Below the pieces are notes generated by a model. That model was given only the letters and a program-made list of their open reading frames with translations, made no database searches and had not been told where the DNA came from. This document shows positions 32,738 through 44,400 of a DNA stretch of 64,000 bases, one piece after another. Origin of the DNA: Phytophthora sp. 'mugwort' (lineage: Eukaryota > Oomycota > Peronosporomycetes > Peronosporales > Peronosporaceae); the NCBI GenBank assembly GCA_033558025.1, contig JAUCEF010000006.1, positions 1,674,001-1,738,000 on the forward strand, given 5' to 3'. Position 1 is the first letter of the stretch, and each line of letters starts with the position of its first letter. The position numbers were made by a program, and so were the translations under genes.

Positions 32738-35700
32738 CTACTTGAGCATGGCTATTGTTGCTGTAGTGGGCGTGGTCGGAGTCGTCCCGCTTTCCGCACT
32801 GAGCGCCGCCATCTCGTCCTGGGCACGACGCAGCACTTTTTGCGCGTTCGCTGTGATGACCGACTTGGTCGGGTCGCCATTGAAGATACGCGAGTTGTTC
32901 ACAATCAGCTCCAGATCCTTCACAAACTCACGCATCGAATCGTACTCTTTGGCCTCAATCTTGCGACGAATTGTGCTCAAATCCATTGGTTGCTTCACGA
33001 TCTGGTAATAATTGCGAACAGTAGTTGCATCCACCGGCACACGGAAGAGTTCGCTTTCTGGCATTTCAAGCAACCGTTGAACCACCACTTCCAGAGCATT
33101 GTTGAGGTACTCGACGGGCATACGGGAGCGACTTTGCTTGACAGCGCCCTTCGCGTATGGCCGCTTGTACAGCTCGGCCTGCTCGCGTACCTCCATTTCT
33201 CGTTTGCGCTTCCTTTCAGCGTGGTGTTTACGTGCACCTTCGCGTAGCTCGGCCAGGTTCACAGTGATCTTGGTGTTCGATTCCCCACTAATGATCACTG
33301 ATGGACTCTTCTTCACCTTCAGCTTCAATGGCTCCGCAAGCACCGCATTCGCTTGTTTTTCCGAAAAAGATCCTGTTATTTTCGTGCGGGTTTCATCGGC
33401 CATGTACAACGGACAGCTGCGGTTGGTACGCATGTGACCAACCTGCAGACACTGCGTACAGCGAATAATGCCCTTGCCACTTCCATCTTCACTGTCGGCC
33501 CCATCAGCGCCTTCGTCGGCTTCCCCTTTTTTGAGCATTTCTTGATAGCCTCTGTTCTGCACTTCAGTCTTCTGTAGTTGCTTCAATTCCTCTTGCAACT
33601 GCTTGCGTCGCTTCGCCTTGTCCAGCAGACTCTGGCTCGTCGCATCATCTTCCAATGCTAGCATGCGCTTCCGCTTGCGAAGCTGATTACGCTCATCCGT
33701 CTTCAGCTGACGTTCCTTGCGCTGCTGCATGGCGCGGAAGCGAGCGACCTGTCTGTCGTCAACGATAAACTGAATGCGGACCGTCTCGCTGCCGTCCTCT
33801 TCAATGGTACGCACAACACGCTTCAGCACTTTCCGACCGGGGATTTTCTTGGAAGCACTTGGTGGCTCGGACTGGACTGGTGTGCGACTTCCATGTGTTG
33901 GTGAAGACACTCGCGATAATTGACCTGTTGGTGTTGCCAGTGCCGATGACACGGCTGAGCCACCGCGAGACATCATGTTTGATCGTACACCAAAGCCTGA
34001 GACTGATGAAATACCACTAGCTCCTGTGCCACCCTCTCTGATTCCACTTGCGCGCAGTTGGTTACGTAGACGGTTAGTGTCAACATCAGGCCGACGTACA
34101 GCGCTCGTCGGTTTGGCTGTCGCACTGGGTCCTGCGTCTTCATTCATCTCCTCCATAAGGCGACGCAGTTCCACAGCATCCTCTCGCTCCGCAAGTACTT
34201 CCTTCGAGCGGTTAAGACCTCCTCCACCACTGCGGAACAAATTCTTCGGACCACGTTTAGTGTCTGTACCTCCCAAGATGTCAGCCTCGACATCAGCACC
34301 GAGCTCGTCCAGCTCGTCATCACCATCGGACTCTTCATCCGATGAAAAGGTTGTCTTATTCGAGCTCAGTACATCCATTTGACGCTCATAGATCACATCA
34401 CATTTCTTGCGATACTCTTGCTGTTGAGCAGAAAGCGACTTGCGCGCGCCACGTGCGAATTTACTCAAGCTACCGGCCACACCATGGGCTGTTGCACGAC
34501 TGCTAAGTTCACGCACCATGTGAATTCGATCCCAACGGCGCAGTTTCTTGATATCTGCGTCAGCAAGCCCCAGATTGCGTAGCACATCACCAGCCTCTTT
34601 CATCTTCAGCTTCCGCAAATCGGCAGTCGTACCCGTGACAGCAGCTACAGCCTTTTGCACAGCCGCAGTCTCTGCACTGATCTTGCTCTCTGCTGTCGGA
34701 GCAGCATCTTCCTCGCCATCTTTCTTCTTGGCACGGGACTGGGGTACACGAACGAAACTGAAGCCTTCACCACGACCAGTAGGGTCACCAATACCACCAA
34801 GTTGCAACATACCCGAGCCTTTTCCCTGCAGGTGACACTCGACGTAGTTGTTCGTCAAGTTCCATGGTGTAAGCTGCAGCTGCTCGTTAATATAACGAGC
34901 GACTTGAATGTCTGTCTCGAGCTTGCGCACCACAGGATCCTTCTTCCAAAGTTCAGCCTGAGCCTTCTCCCGTGCACGTCTTTCAAGGTTAACAGGTACA
35001 AGACGTGCCGACAAGACATTCTTGCGCAGTTCCAGGCGTCGGATGAGATGGTTAATTGCCCCATTCACGCCAGAGGGCGTAAAGAGCTTGGTTAGTCCAA
35101 TATCCAGCAGTCTGCGGTGGCCAGACATCATACTTTCGTACAGGCAGACACTCTCAGGGGGAATACTAGCGCGAATCTCTTCTTCGCTTTGCAATTGAGA
35201 AGCTGGTTTCTTCTTCCACCAACCTGAATCATTACCACCACGCTCAAACGTAGCCACCTCCTTCATACGCTTACGGATCGCAGTGCCCGATTGATTCGGG
35301 AACGCGCGTGCAATATCTTCAATCTTCAGTCGTTCACCATCGCTCGCTTTTTTGAACAGGCGAAGAATGTGGAACGACATGTACGGGCGGATAAACTCGT
35401 TCGCACTGCGAGAGTTTGGCGCTGGGACTTCGATTTGAGGCTCAATTTGACCTGCGACAAAGACCTCAGGCAACTCCATGATGTAAACCGTCGTCTTTGG
35501 TACTCCAAGTCCGCCCGACTTGTCTGCTGTAACGCCCTTCTTTCCCTTTGTCACGGAGCGACATAGGAGGAAAATGTCGGCGTTGTTACGCTCACGAGCG
35601 TCTGGACTGGCAGCAAACGGAATCGTCGGCCGATGAGGGAAAATCGGCACCTTGTAGAGCTTCGAGTTGAGCGACGTCACCACTCGTCCAGGAGGAATAT

Positions 35701-37504
35701 CACCGACAAAGGGGGACTCATCGTGATCACCAAGTGTAATGACTTGGCCCATCTTCATGTCTGGTGGTTTGGGTCGCGTCTTCCGGGCCTTCTTCTTGCC
35801 CAATATGCCCAATCCAGCCGACGTGTCCTCTGGTGGTCGCCAATAGTGAAGGATGCGAGATGCCATACCTGGATTTGACAGCATAGGCGGATGCTGCTCT
35901 GTGTACTCAATGAGAATCAACTTGCCACCAGCCGTTGGATTCAAGTCGGAGCTCTTCTTAATTTGAGTAACCATTGCACTTTCCTCTTGTGGGGCCAGTT
36001 TTGCGGCCCCCGGAGGTGGTAGCAAGAATTCCAGTCGCTCGTTGATTTTAAACTTGCCACGAGGCCGGTGAAAGTCGCGCAACTTCGTCTTGGGGAGCTC
36101 AGGCTTCGTAAGCGAAAGCTTCATGGCCGGAAGCGAGTGATGTACGTACCCAATGTTCTTGACCACTCGTGTGTCCTTCGATTTCTTGCCACTACCCTCA
36201 GTACCCAATCGGCCTTCAGCTGTCTCCTCACCGAATTCAAGATTGCCCATAACTTCATCAATACGCTGCTTCTTCTCGATGCGCTGCTTATCCAGTTGGG
36301 CCAGGCGCTGCTCAGCAGCTCCAAGCTTTCGTTCAGGAATGCGCAAAGTCGGACGCACGTCCTCCATCTCCGGGACAGAGTAAATAAGTGACGCATCGTT
36401 ATCATCCAGCACCAGCTTGCTCTCCGGCATGTCCTGAGTCGATTTCCACCCAATAGCCGCCACCCACGAGTCGTCCTGCAGCTCCTTGTTCAGTGGACAC
36501 GGGAGCGTCTCCGTCTCTCCATTCTCCGTACTCGCAGCAGCATTATCTCCAAGGCTTCTCTCCTTCGTGTCATCCGCCAGCTCCCAACGATAATTTCTCG
36601 GCTTTGTCATGTCAAACTTCTCTCCACTGAACGCTGTTGATACCGCATCAACCTGACCCGCTGTTGCCACACGCTGCTGCTTGTACGTCTGCATCCCAGA
36701 GCTCAAACGTCCCTCACCCTTCTTCTCCACTACCTTCCCCCGACTATTTCCCTTAGCTGCAGCCTTCTCCACCATCACTGTGAATCCTCCCACCGAGTTT
36801 TCAACCTCCACAATTCCATCTTCCTCCACCTTCCCCCCTTTAGCAGCGGCGTTAAAGTCGATACCCCAGATGATGTTTTCCTCCCAGCGAAGCTGTTGCA
36901 CCTTGTGGTACTGGGCGTCACTTTCTTCCTCCTCCGAGTCCGTCAGTCCACTGGGTCTCCCACCTGTGGCAGCCATGGTGACGAAAGGCGTGGCCGACGA
37001 CGCTAGGAAGCGCCGCATGGGCTTTCCCTTGGCCTCAGCGGCTCTAGGAGGATGCGACTGCATATTCTGCTCCCTACCCGCGGCGTTCTCGGCGCCCCCG
37101 GCCTCCTGCGTTGTCAGCAACTGCTGCAGCTGATCAGGGGCGAATCTAGCCGTGCTCAGCGCTGAGGCATCCGCGGACGAGCTCTGGGCCTGCTGAGTCC
37201 TGTGTTGGTTTGTGGCTTCCTCCAGATCCTGCTCCAATGTCCGCAGTCTTGCAAACACCTCAGAGTTGCGCGAAGAGCGCTGGTACAGGGCGGCAAAGTT
37301 GACGGGTTCACGGCGCGCGCTTGTCGGCTTGTTCTGCGGCGACGACGCGTCGATTGGAGACGAAGATGACGTCAGCGGCTTGCCTAGAGATGGCGCTTCG
37401 CATAGATCCGACGCGGGGGTGTCGGTGGCCCCCGTGGGGCTGCGGAAAGCGCTTTCCAGCGGCGCGGAAGCCAGCATCACCCCTTCCTGTTGGGTAGGCG
37501 CCAT
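32738..37504 (-). CDS. TAF1: Transcription initiation factor TFIID subunit 1
   Basis: TAF1 is the scaffold of TFIID and contacts TBP, TAF7 and promoter DNA. Single exon of 1,588 residues. Visible parts: N-terminal disordered region; the long DUF3591 (TAF7-binding/historic HAT) core at about 480-1000, with a winged-helix-like segment near 700-770 (LKIEDIARAFPNQSGTAIRK); a zinc knuckle at about 1345-1372 (CTQCLQVGHMRTNRSC); a nuclear-type lysine-rich stretch; and a bromodomain at about 1465-1570 with PVDATTVRNYYQIVKQPMD and the acetyl-lysine Asn in NNSRIFNG. Animal TAF1 has two bromodomains; only one is present here, as in plants. The kinase part of animal TAF1 is not apparent. The start (ATGGCGCC at 37504) faces the XRCC2-like gene. 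Confidence 0.92.
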   Translation of the reverse strand: MAPTQQEGVMLASAPLESAFRSPTGATDTPASDLCEAPSLGKPLTSSSSPIDASSPQNKPTSARREPVNFAALYQRSSRNSEVFARLRTLEQDLEEATNQHRTQQAQSSSADASALSTARFAPDQLQQLLTTQEAGGAENAAGREQNMQSHPPRAAEAKGKPMRRFLASSATPFVTMAATGGRPSGLTDSEEEESDAQYHKVQQLRWEENIIWGIDFNAAAKGGKVEEDGIVEVENSVGGFTVMVEKAAAKGNSRGKVVEKKGEGRLSSGMQTYKQQRVATAGQVDAVSTAFSGEKFDMTKPRNYRWELADDTKERSLGDNAAASTENGETETLPCPLNKELQDDSWVAAIGWKSTQDMPESKLVLDDNDASLIYSVPEMEDVRPTLRIPERKLGAAEQRLAQLDKQRIEKKQRIDEVMGNLEFGEETAEGRLGTEGSGKKSKDTRVVKNIGYVHHSLPAMKLSLTKPELPKTKLRDFHRPRGKFKINERLEFLLPPPGAAKLAPQEESAMVTQIKKSSDLNPTAGGKLILIEYTEQHPPMLSNPGMASRILHYWRPPEDTSAGLGILGKKKARKTRPKPPDMKMGQVITLGDHDESPFVGDIPPGRVVTSLNSKLYKVPIFPHRPTIPFAASPDARERNNADIFLLCRSVTKGKKGVTADKSGGLGVPKTTVYIMELPEVFVAGQIEPQIEVPAPNSRSANEFIRPYMSFHILRLFKKASDGERLKIEDIARAFPNQSGTAIRKRMKEVATFERGGNDSGWWKKKPASQLQSEEEIRASIPPESVCLYESMMSGHRRLLDIGLTKLFTPSGVNGAINHLIRRLELRKNVLSARLVPVNLERRAREKAQAELWKKDPVVRKLETDIQVARYINEQLQLTPWNLTNNYVECHLQGKGSGMLQLGGIGDPTGRGEGFSFVRVPQSRAKKKDGEEDAAPTAESKISAETAAVQKAVAAVTGTTADLRKLKMKEAGDVLRNLGLADADIKKLRRWDRIHMVRELSSRATAHGVAGSLSKFARGARKSLSAQQQEYRKKCDVIYERQMDVLSSNKTTFSSDEESDGDDELDELGADVEADILGGTDTKRGPKNLFRSGGGGLNRSKEVLAEREDAVELRRLMEEMNEDAGPSATAKPTSAVRRPDVDTNRLRNQLRASGIREGGTGASGISSVSGFGVRSNMMSRGGSAVSSALATPTGQLSRVSSPTHGSRTPVQSEPPSASKKIPGRKVLKRVVRTIEEDGSETVRIQFIVDDRQVARFRAMQQRKERQLKTDERNQLRKRKRMLALEDDATSQSLLDKAKRRKQLQEELKQLQKTEVQNRGYQEMLKKGEADEGADGADSEDGSGKGIIRCTQCLQVGHMRTNRSCPLYMADETRTKITGSFSEKQANAVLAEPLKLKVKKSPSVIISGESNTKITVNLAELREGARKHHAERKRKREMEVREQAELYKRPYAKGAVKQSRSRMPVEYLNNALEVVVQRLLEMPESELFRVPVDATTVRNYYQIVKQPMDLSTIRRKIEAKEYDSMREFVKDLELIVNNSRIFNGDPTKSVITANAQKVLRRAQDEMAALSAESGTTPTTPTTATIAMLK

Positions 37505-37602
37505 TTTGCCGACTGAAGAAAGAACGTCCTAAAAAATGTCGCGCGAAAGCTCAATGTTGCTTGAAAGTGACCGTGTGGCATACACAATTGTTCAGAATCG
37601 GT
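37505..37602. promoter_or_regulatory. Short shared divergent promoter of TAF1 and XRCC2-like gene
   Basis: The two genes are transcribed away from each other with only about 98 bases between the chosen start codons (fewer if XRCC2 begins at the alternative ATG 37536). Any core promoter elements for both must overlap. No TATA box or clear initiator is visible. Confidence 0.5.
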
Positions 37603-38980
37603 ATGGCTACATTTTGCACTTGTGTGTCAATGCAGCTGGACGAGACGGCGCTAGACCTGTTCGCGCGGCGGCCGACACGCGGTTTCTCGACGGGCTTGAG
37701 CTTCATCGATACGGCTACAGCAAACCGAGATGGAGATCAAGCTGGCTACCGCCCGCGACAGGTCGTAGAGCTCTGTGGGACGAGCGGCACCCCCATGAAT
37801 CGAGTGCTGGAGCACGTTGTGGCATCTTTTCTTACGAAAGGCTGTACAGTGAGAGACCAACCAACGAAAGAGCGCGTCTTCATCTTCGACCACGAGGGGC
37901 AAGTTTCGGCAACGCGGTTGGAGGGTCTGGTGGCTAACAACTTGGCCGGTAGTAAGCGTGAGAATGCAGTACAAGAGGCGCTGAGTAGAGTTCAAATCTG
38001 CTGCTGTCGAGACTCGTTCCAGTGGCTCGCGACGCTTAATCACATCCATTTTCAGTTGTTAGTGGTGGCACCAGCACGTGAGTGACAGATAACGTGATGA
38101 TTTTATCTGGATAAGGAGCTAATGCGTGGTGCTGGCGTTTATGACAGCTCTAATGCTAGTGTTTAACTGCGTGGGGTCTTTCCATGCAATTGATAAGGTA
38201 TGGTGACGTGGGTGATAGCCAATGCTACTGTGTACGACTGGAGTCTGACCGAGTTGACTGTCATGGTGGCTGCAGATGACAGCGAAGAGTGTGGGGGATG
38301 GGCTGGCGCTGTCGGAGCAAGTATTTATTTTTTTAAAACAGTTTATCCGTCATCACTCGCCAATTGTGTTCGCAGCGAAGGAGGTTAAAAGTATGTGTTG
38401 GGCTTCTCATTGGTGAAATATGACGGGCTACATTCAGTTGCTAAGTGCAAAAATGACTTGACTTGATATTGATACAGAGAGCTCGCGGTCAGCATGGGAT
38501 CATGCAGAGTATTTGCCTTCGTCGTGGACTAGCCAAGTGTCCAAGCGAATTTTGCTTCGAGTACCTCCACCACCCAGACTGTTGCTTGAAAGGTATTCTC
38601 TAAGCAATTCATTTGTATGGTATCATCTCTGACTCGTAGTGCCTCCATGTGGTGGTAGCCATAAACTAGAGAAAAAAGATGACGTTAGCAGCGAAGAAAA
38701 CGATAGATGCAGTCAATTCGAAGCCAAGTGCATCGTCGCTGGAGAGAGGTGGTTCTTCCAGGTTTTGTCTATAGCAGTAACATGTATCCAAAGCGAATCT
38801 GACATTATGTTGTGCTTACAGCCGAGTGTTTGTGTGCCGCGTCGATGGAGATTTGATTTGCTCCAACTCGCTCGGAGAGCGAAGGTCTCCCCACATGAAA
38901 TAATACAAACACGGGACTACTCTGATACAATAATGAGAGGGTCTATGTATGAGCTGATTTCAATTATATCTTGCTCCTAA
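37603..38980 (+). CDS. XRCC2: XRCC2-like RAD51 paralogue
   Basis: XRCC2 is part of the BCDX2 complex, which helps RAD51 load on DNA during homologous recombination. Five exons are proposed: 37603-38077, 38148-38197, 38276-38390, 38478-38592 and 38659-38980, all GT-AG with consistent phases. Similarity to animal XRCC2 is seen in QVVELCGTSGTPMNRVLEHV (Walker A region, but lacking the GKT), VFIFDHEGQVSATRL (Walker B side), APLMLVFNCVGSFHAIDK (matching LILDSLSAFYWIDR) and YLPSSWTSQVSKRILLR (matching YLCKAWQQLVKHRMFFSK). The start is uncertain (ATG 37603 or 37630; an ATG at 37536 is out of frame), and the last exon may contain one more 60-base intron (38,762-38,821). The protein is 338-358 residues versus 280 in human. 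Identity rests on these blocks only. Confidence 0.68.
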
Positions 38981-39824
38981 GTACATGTAGCTCTGGTCGA
39001 GGACCTCCGTCACTTTATGTACCAAGACGGAGCTTGGATCAATGCTTCCCATGCAGGAAAACAGTGAAGAATGTCAAAGCGCGAACTTGACGTTTCGCTA
39101 GCATTGGTCCTCGGAAATTCGTTCACTGAAACGCCTTACAACAACCTGATCTTGGAATCTGCCTAAGCTGTGATTAGATAATCCCCAACACAGGCGCTCC
39201 TTAGCTCAACCCGGCTTTTTCGACACAGTTTTCCCAGCACAACTAGATCAAACTCGAGGGATAAAATCTCAGTAGCTTTGCGCACACAAAGTATTCATAG
39301 CCATCGGACATCACGCTGAATAAGCTGACTCAATAGATTGCATCCGTCATCCTGTGTACTCAGCAGAAAAATGCGATCTTGACGAGGAGCACAAGATTCT
39401 CAGTGTATATGTGGATAGCTGCATCTTCTCTGGCTTTTTCTTGTTTTATACGACGGCTTCTTGTACTACAGTATTCGAATGGCCATGGACGAATGTGGTG
39501 AAAACGTATCAGTAGGCTTTTCGGAATCGATGTCCTTTGGTGATGTTAACCCAGTTGACATTGTACGTTCTGACTAAGCCTAAGCGAAGCGACCGTATAA
39601 TTCCGACTCAACATGACGAAGTACCCCGTTTTGTAGAGGATAGTACCATGGATATTCATGTCGGAGACGTGTTTCACCTCGTGCCAACAAGAACGCCGGA
39701 CACATCATTGCGCTGGCGTCACTTCAATATCACAATTTGTGATTCACAAATGTACCAATCGAAAGTCTCCATTAGTGGACGGTCCACCAACCGTGAATTA
39801 TCATTTTGTGCCGAGCACGACACA
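38981..39824. other. Intergenic stretch with no recognised gene
   Basis: About 840 bases between the XRCC2-like gene and the oxygenase-like gene. A frame in phase with the latter is open back to an ATG at 39,543, which would add 94 residues; that part lacks any known domain and is more likely 5' untranslated sequence. I see no other feature. Confidence 0.4.
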
Positions 39825-41385
39825 ATGGGGAACAAGAGCTCCACCCGCGCTGGCCTTTCAGCTCCATCCGCAGCACCAGGACCGTGTTCAGCGACTAACA
39901 ACAATGGCTTGCTGAACGTCTTGACCGGTCGGGCCCCGCTCATGTGCACCTTTCACTATGAATCCCAAGTGTTCACGCAACAGATCCAACTGCCGCTTCT
40001 GTACGATCGTCCACCGCTTGATAACCAGGGGACAGCGCTCATAGACTTAGAGACGGAGCTCAAGGACAAGCTGCAATTACCCGCAGACTCCAGTGTCTTC
40101 GCCATCGTACCAGCGAACGAGCTGTACAGTCCCCCATACCCTCTTGTGATGCTCAACACCGTGGCGGCCAGACTGTACGCCCAACTGGAAGAAGCGTGCG
40201 TTCCCGTGCTGCAGTACGCCTTAATTGTCCGCCACATGGGCCTTCTAAACCAGCCTCTGCCCATGGGGAATGCGTACGAGTCGCCATTCTTCGCAGTCAA
40301 CGTAGCCACATTGGCAGAGACAAGTAATTCCATCTCTCGGGCGTTGGCTCGTCAGAGATTCGTGAAGAATTTGCAGAAATTCGGCTTTGCCAGGTTGGAA
40401 ATGACACCGGAGCAGGCCAAGATCCCACAGCTCGCGTTTGAGCGAGTGCGAAAATGGCTGATAGAGCAATTGAAGTTGCCCAAAGAGAAACGGTGGATCG
40501 ACTATGTGGATGTAAGGAAGTCTCGAGAGGAAAGGGACGAGATTGAAAAGCACTCGAGTGACAGTTTGTACACTTCACATCCGGTGGTGTCACGTGGCCG
40601 ACGTGTAGGCTTCAGCTCGGATCGTAACCGAGAATACATGCAGCTACGTCTCCCTATTGCGGCAAGTGGCGCACGGTGGCCTCCTGTTTATTTTCAAGAC
40701 ACAAAAGAGAGCGAATTGTTTGCGAATGAAATACTGACATTGCTCAAGCTCTTGGACGACATATCACGGGAATTGTATGAAGGCAGTTTGTGAGGTGCTT
40801 AACATTGACGAGCGCTGGCTGTTTGAGGAGCTTCTGGATGATCGAACCTGTCAAACCTCGAAAAATGTTGACGGACCTCGAGACACGAGCTATCAGTATG
40901 GGGCATCGGTGCTACGGATCTACAATTACCGCAACAAGGCTGCAAATGGACAAAGCTCGGGACCACAAGTAGATTCAAACGATCTTTCCTGTGGTGTGCA
41001 CGCTGATCTTGGGCTTGTGACAGTATCTCCATTGGCCACTGTCCCTGGTCTCCAGATGTGGAACCTCGAGCGGATGAGCTGGACTGATGTGGAGGAAAGC
41101 GCCACAACACTTCACTTGTCGGTCTTTGCCGGAGAAACGCTAGGTCTACTCACCCACGGCGTCATCTCGGCACCTTTACATCGCGTACCGCCAATTTGCG
41201 TGAGAAACGAAGCCGAGCGACGAATGTCCATGCCTTTCTTCCTTAGAGCAAAGCCTAATGCTTGTCTGAATCCTAAAGTACCGGCGAATGAGCAACTCAC
41301 ATGTCGTGACTTTATGGAGAACATTCTTTTCAAGAAACGACCATGGCGACAAGAGAACAACACTAATTCGACTCCAGACTACTGA
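39825..41385 (+). pseudogene. 2-oxoglutarate/Fe(II)-dependent oxygenase-like gene, broken by one base
   Basis: The C-terminal half carries the double-stranded beta-helix motif of 2OG-Fe(II) oxygenases (isopenicillin N synthase type): CGVHADLGLVTV gives the HxD iron ligands (about 41,000), SAPLHRVPP the distal His (about 41,170) and RRMSMPFFL the 2OG-binding R-x-S (about 41,220). The N-terminal half continues to ELYE at about 40,780, where the frame ends in TGA after a few residues. Moving one base at 40,779-40,783 (GAAGG) joins it to VCEVLNIDERWLFEELLDD in the next frame. The first half starts MGNKSSTRAG, a candidate N-myristoylation signal. Substrate unknown. The break may be a real mutation or an assembly error. 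Confidence 0.7.
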
Positions 41386-41422
41386 GAATTAGCACAGTAT
41401 TGGATCAGATGTGGTAGTTTTT

Positions 41423-44400
41423 TTATCGTTTGGTTTCCAGTTGAATAGTAGCTATTCGCCATCGCCACCACTCTGCCACATCGACTAGATTAGCCTCCGC
41501 TCGTTGTGCAGCAGCAGTCACTTGTTTGCCTCGACGTCGCCAGCGTTTCATTCGAACCGACTGCAGAGCTTCGACGTCATTCGACTGCAACGCATTTTGA
41601 CCCATTGTTTGAGCGATTTCGTGCATCTGCAACTCCAGTCCACCAATAACATCTTCTTTACTTGAAGACCTCAAGTAGTCCCGAGCTCGCCTTGTAGCTG
41701 GGATGTAGGCCTTTTCCAGTTTATTTAACACAGAGACATTGAGCATTAAGATCCCTCGGAATTCCTGCGAACGCCAATCCTCCCGTGTCATCTGCATCCA
41801 CTCGGTCGATATCCGAGCGCATGTATTGGAAGTTCTAGCAAGCATTCGACCGCATGCAGCAGCTCGGATAGCAGTCTGATGCGTCTGGAAGCGAAGCATC
41901 GTCGAACGTTCGACGGATTTGCGCTCCTCCCAAACTTCCGCACGACTTCTCGGCTCTACTGCCTCAACTTCGCTAGTTTTCTCGAAATTGTTGACTATCC
42001 CGTCAACCTTTTGTAGCTGATTCTCAACCACACGCGTTTCTGGTTCTTTCTCTTCGTCCGATACTTTAGCAGCTTCGTCAAGATTGTTTTGCTGCATCTC
42101 AGGCGTGTACACTTCTAAGCATAACGAGAAAACCCCATTTTTGGTTCGGAATACTAAGAACTGGGAAGCGAGAGCAGCAAGTTTTCTCCATCTGTGAATG
42201 TTCATCGCCAGTGCCTCGTGTCTGCACTCCACTTCATCTAACAATGACACTGCAGCTGGACAATCTTTCTGTTGACGTTGTAGTAGCAGATATTGCAGAC
42301 TATAGTAATCGCAGTCGACAAAGTATGAACGTTGCGTCTGGAGCTCACGATAGGAAAAAATCAACCGACGTGGCTTGTCCACATTGTCAATTTCCACCTG
42401 AATTCTTTTCATTTTGAATTTGTCTTTATCTTCAGAGCCAAAACAGGGAATCTGAATAGCATTTCCATCAATATCGTAGATAGCCAACACATCCCGTAAT
42501 ACTCGTGGATTGCTAATGGAAACTTGCCGCTTAATAACTTCGTTGCTGCTGTCAGATTGATAAAAACTCGGATGCATCTCGAAATAATGTTTTAAACACT
42601 TTGTGACACTAATTCTGTCATGAAATTTACGTTTCCCAAAAGAGATTTCCAGTTGCTTGCCCTCCACTGCCAATATGGCGATTGTTCGCGCCTCCTTCTC
42701 GATCTCATCAGCGTCGCTTCTAAGAGAATCAACGCACAAACCTTCACTGATCCGACTTCGCTTTACAGCTAGAGAAATTCGTAATCGTTCGATGGCAAAT
42801 TGTTTCCACGGGAGATACTTGGATGAACGAACTGCAACTGGCCGTTCTAGAGCCATTTCTTCGGACTCGAGGTCTCTCTCTCTCGAGATGGTCGCTAATT
42901 CCCTGTAGATTGCAGCGCTATGCAGCAACCTCTGATACCAACCAAAATCGACCTGTAAGGGCCAAAACAAGGCAGGTCCATAAATGGCTCGGCCTCCTGC
43001 AAGTGCCACACTGCGCGAGTTCAATTGTGCCGATTGATTGACAGACTGAACGTCACGTGTAGTAATCTGGTATACGAATACGCCGTAAGGTACTCTCTGG
43101 CAGGTTAAGACACCAGTCGAATGACATGTGCGTTGATTAAGCCGAAACCCAGGAACCTGCTGGAAAAATGACCGTAAATGTTCAACTATCGTGTGCGCGT
43201 ATACCACAAAAGGGGACGTTGATGACGGAGTCCACGTGGGTATATCCGCGAGAAAGACTTCCTGGATAGGTTCGTCGCTATTGCTTGGGATTAAGATTCC
43301 TGTATTGACGGTACTTGTTATTGCCAGGTCTGCCACTTTGTCATGCTTCGCTTCGACTTTGTTTTCAATATTATTTAATCCATCGGCGTCTTCAGGAATA
43401 ACAGTACAGTCGACTGGCTGACGCTTTAGGAAATTACAGAATTGTACTACTATTCGTTTGAGTTTTCGAAGCTCTTCCAACGAATTATCGCTGCGCTCAA
43501 TTCTCTCGAGCATTAACTCAAATTTCCTGAACTTCGGCTTCCACTGGAGCTTTAAAATGTTAGAACAGACTCCAAGCAAACTCGCTGCGACCACTGCAGG
43601 ACACGACGCATTGAATGGAACAGCCAGCGAAATGAACTCATGTAACTCCGTCGATGCTGTAGGAATCCACAAGGTTAAGAAATCCAAAAATACGCCGCTA
43701 TTTTCTTCTTCAAGTATGCGTGCAGCATCCAAAAAGGGTGCCATGATACAATCGAGCTCTTTTCCCACCTCCGTACTCTTAGTAGCCACTCGCAACTCGG
43801 CGTGAACTTGACGCCATTGAGTAATCTTCCTTAAGGCAGCTGTATGGAGATCAGAAACTTTTTGACACGTGTCCGAGATGGACGTCTTAGCTGCGTTCAT
43901 TAAATTAATTGTGTCAATACACAATGCATCGTGATCCTCCTTCTCCATCCCTGCCCACGTCTCTCGTTTCTTACGTTCTTTTGTTTCTTCTTTTAATTCT
44001 TCGCGTAATCGAGCAAATAACGTGTGCGCTTTCACGAAAAAATCCATCTTCATATATGGAAATCGCTTGGTCCACGTCTGAGCATGAGACGACGTCCCTG
44101 CGACTGCTTCAATCCAATCCAACGTCCCCACGAATTCCTTCTCAAGCTCACACGGAAGACGCGGCGCCCCAATTAACGTCAGTTGATCAAACTGTAAGTT
44201 TGAAAAGATATTTGCATCAATTCCAGAAACCCAATTAGCAATTTTAGCTTCAGATACCGCACAAATTGGGTTTCGAGGACTCGTAGAAATCCATCGATTG
44301 AGTATTCGGAAGCTTTCTCTTAAATGAAGACCAAAACGCAAAGGCGAGGTTCCAGCTGTCACCATTTCCAGATGCTCCAACAAATTTTGGAAGCGTAGAC

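Noticed and set aside
32627..33247. Plus-strand frame of about 206 codons opposite TAF1
   Set aside because: Mirror of the TAF1 bromodomain coding sequence, with no domain of its own.
37536..37600. Start of the XRCC2-like gene at ATG 37,536
   Set aside because: Out of frame with the conserved part, and the only nearby intron (37,601-37,635) would not bring it into frame.
39543..39824. N-terminal extension of the oxygenase-like gene from an upstream ATG
   Set aside because: No domain and low coding character; MGNKSS at 39,825 is a more natural start.
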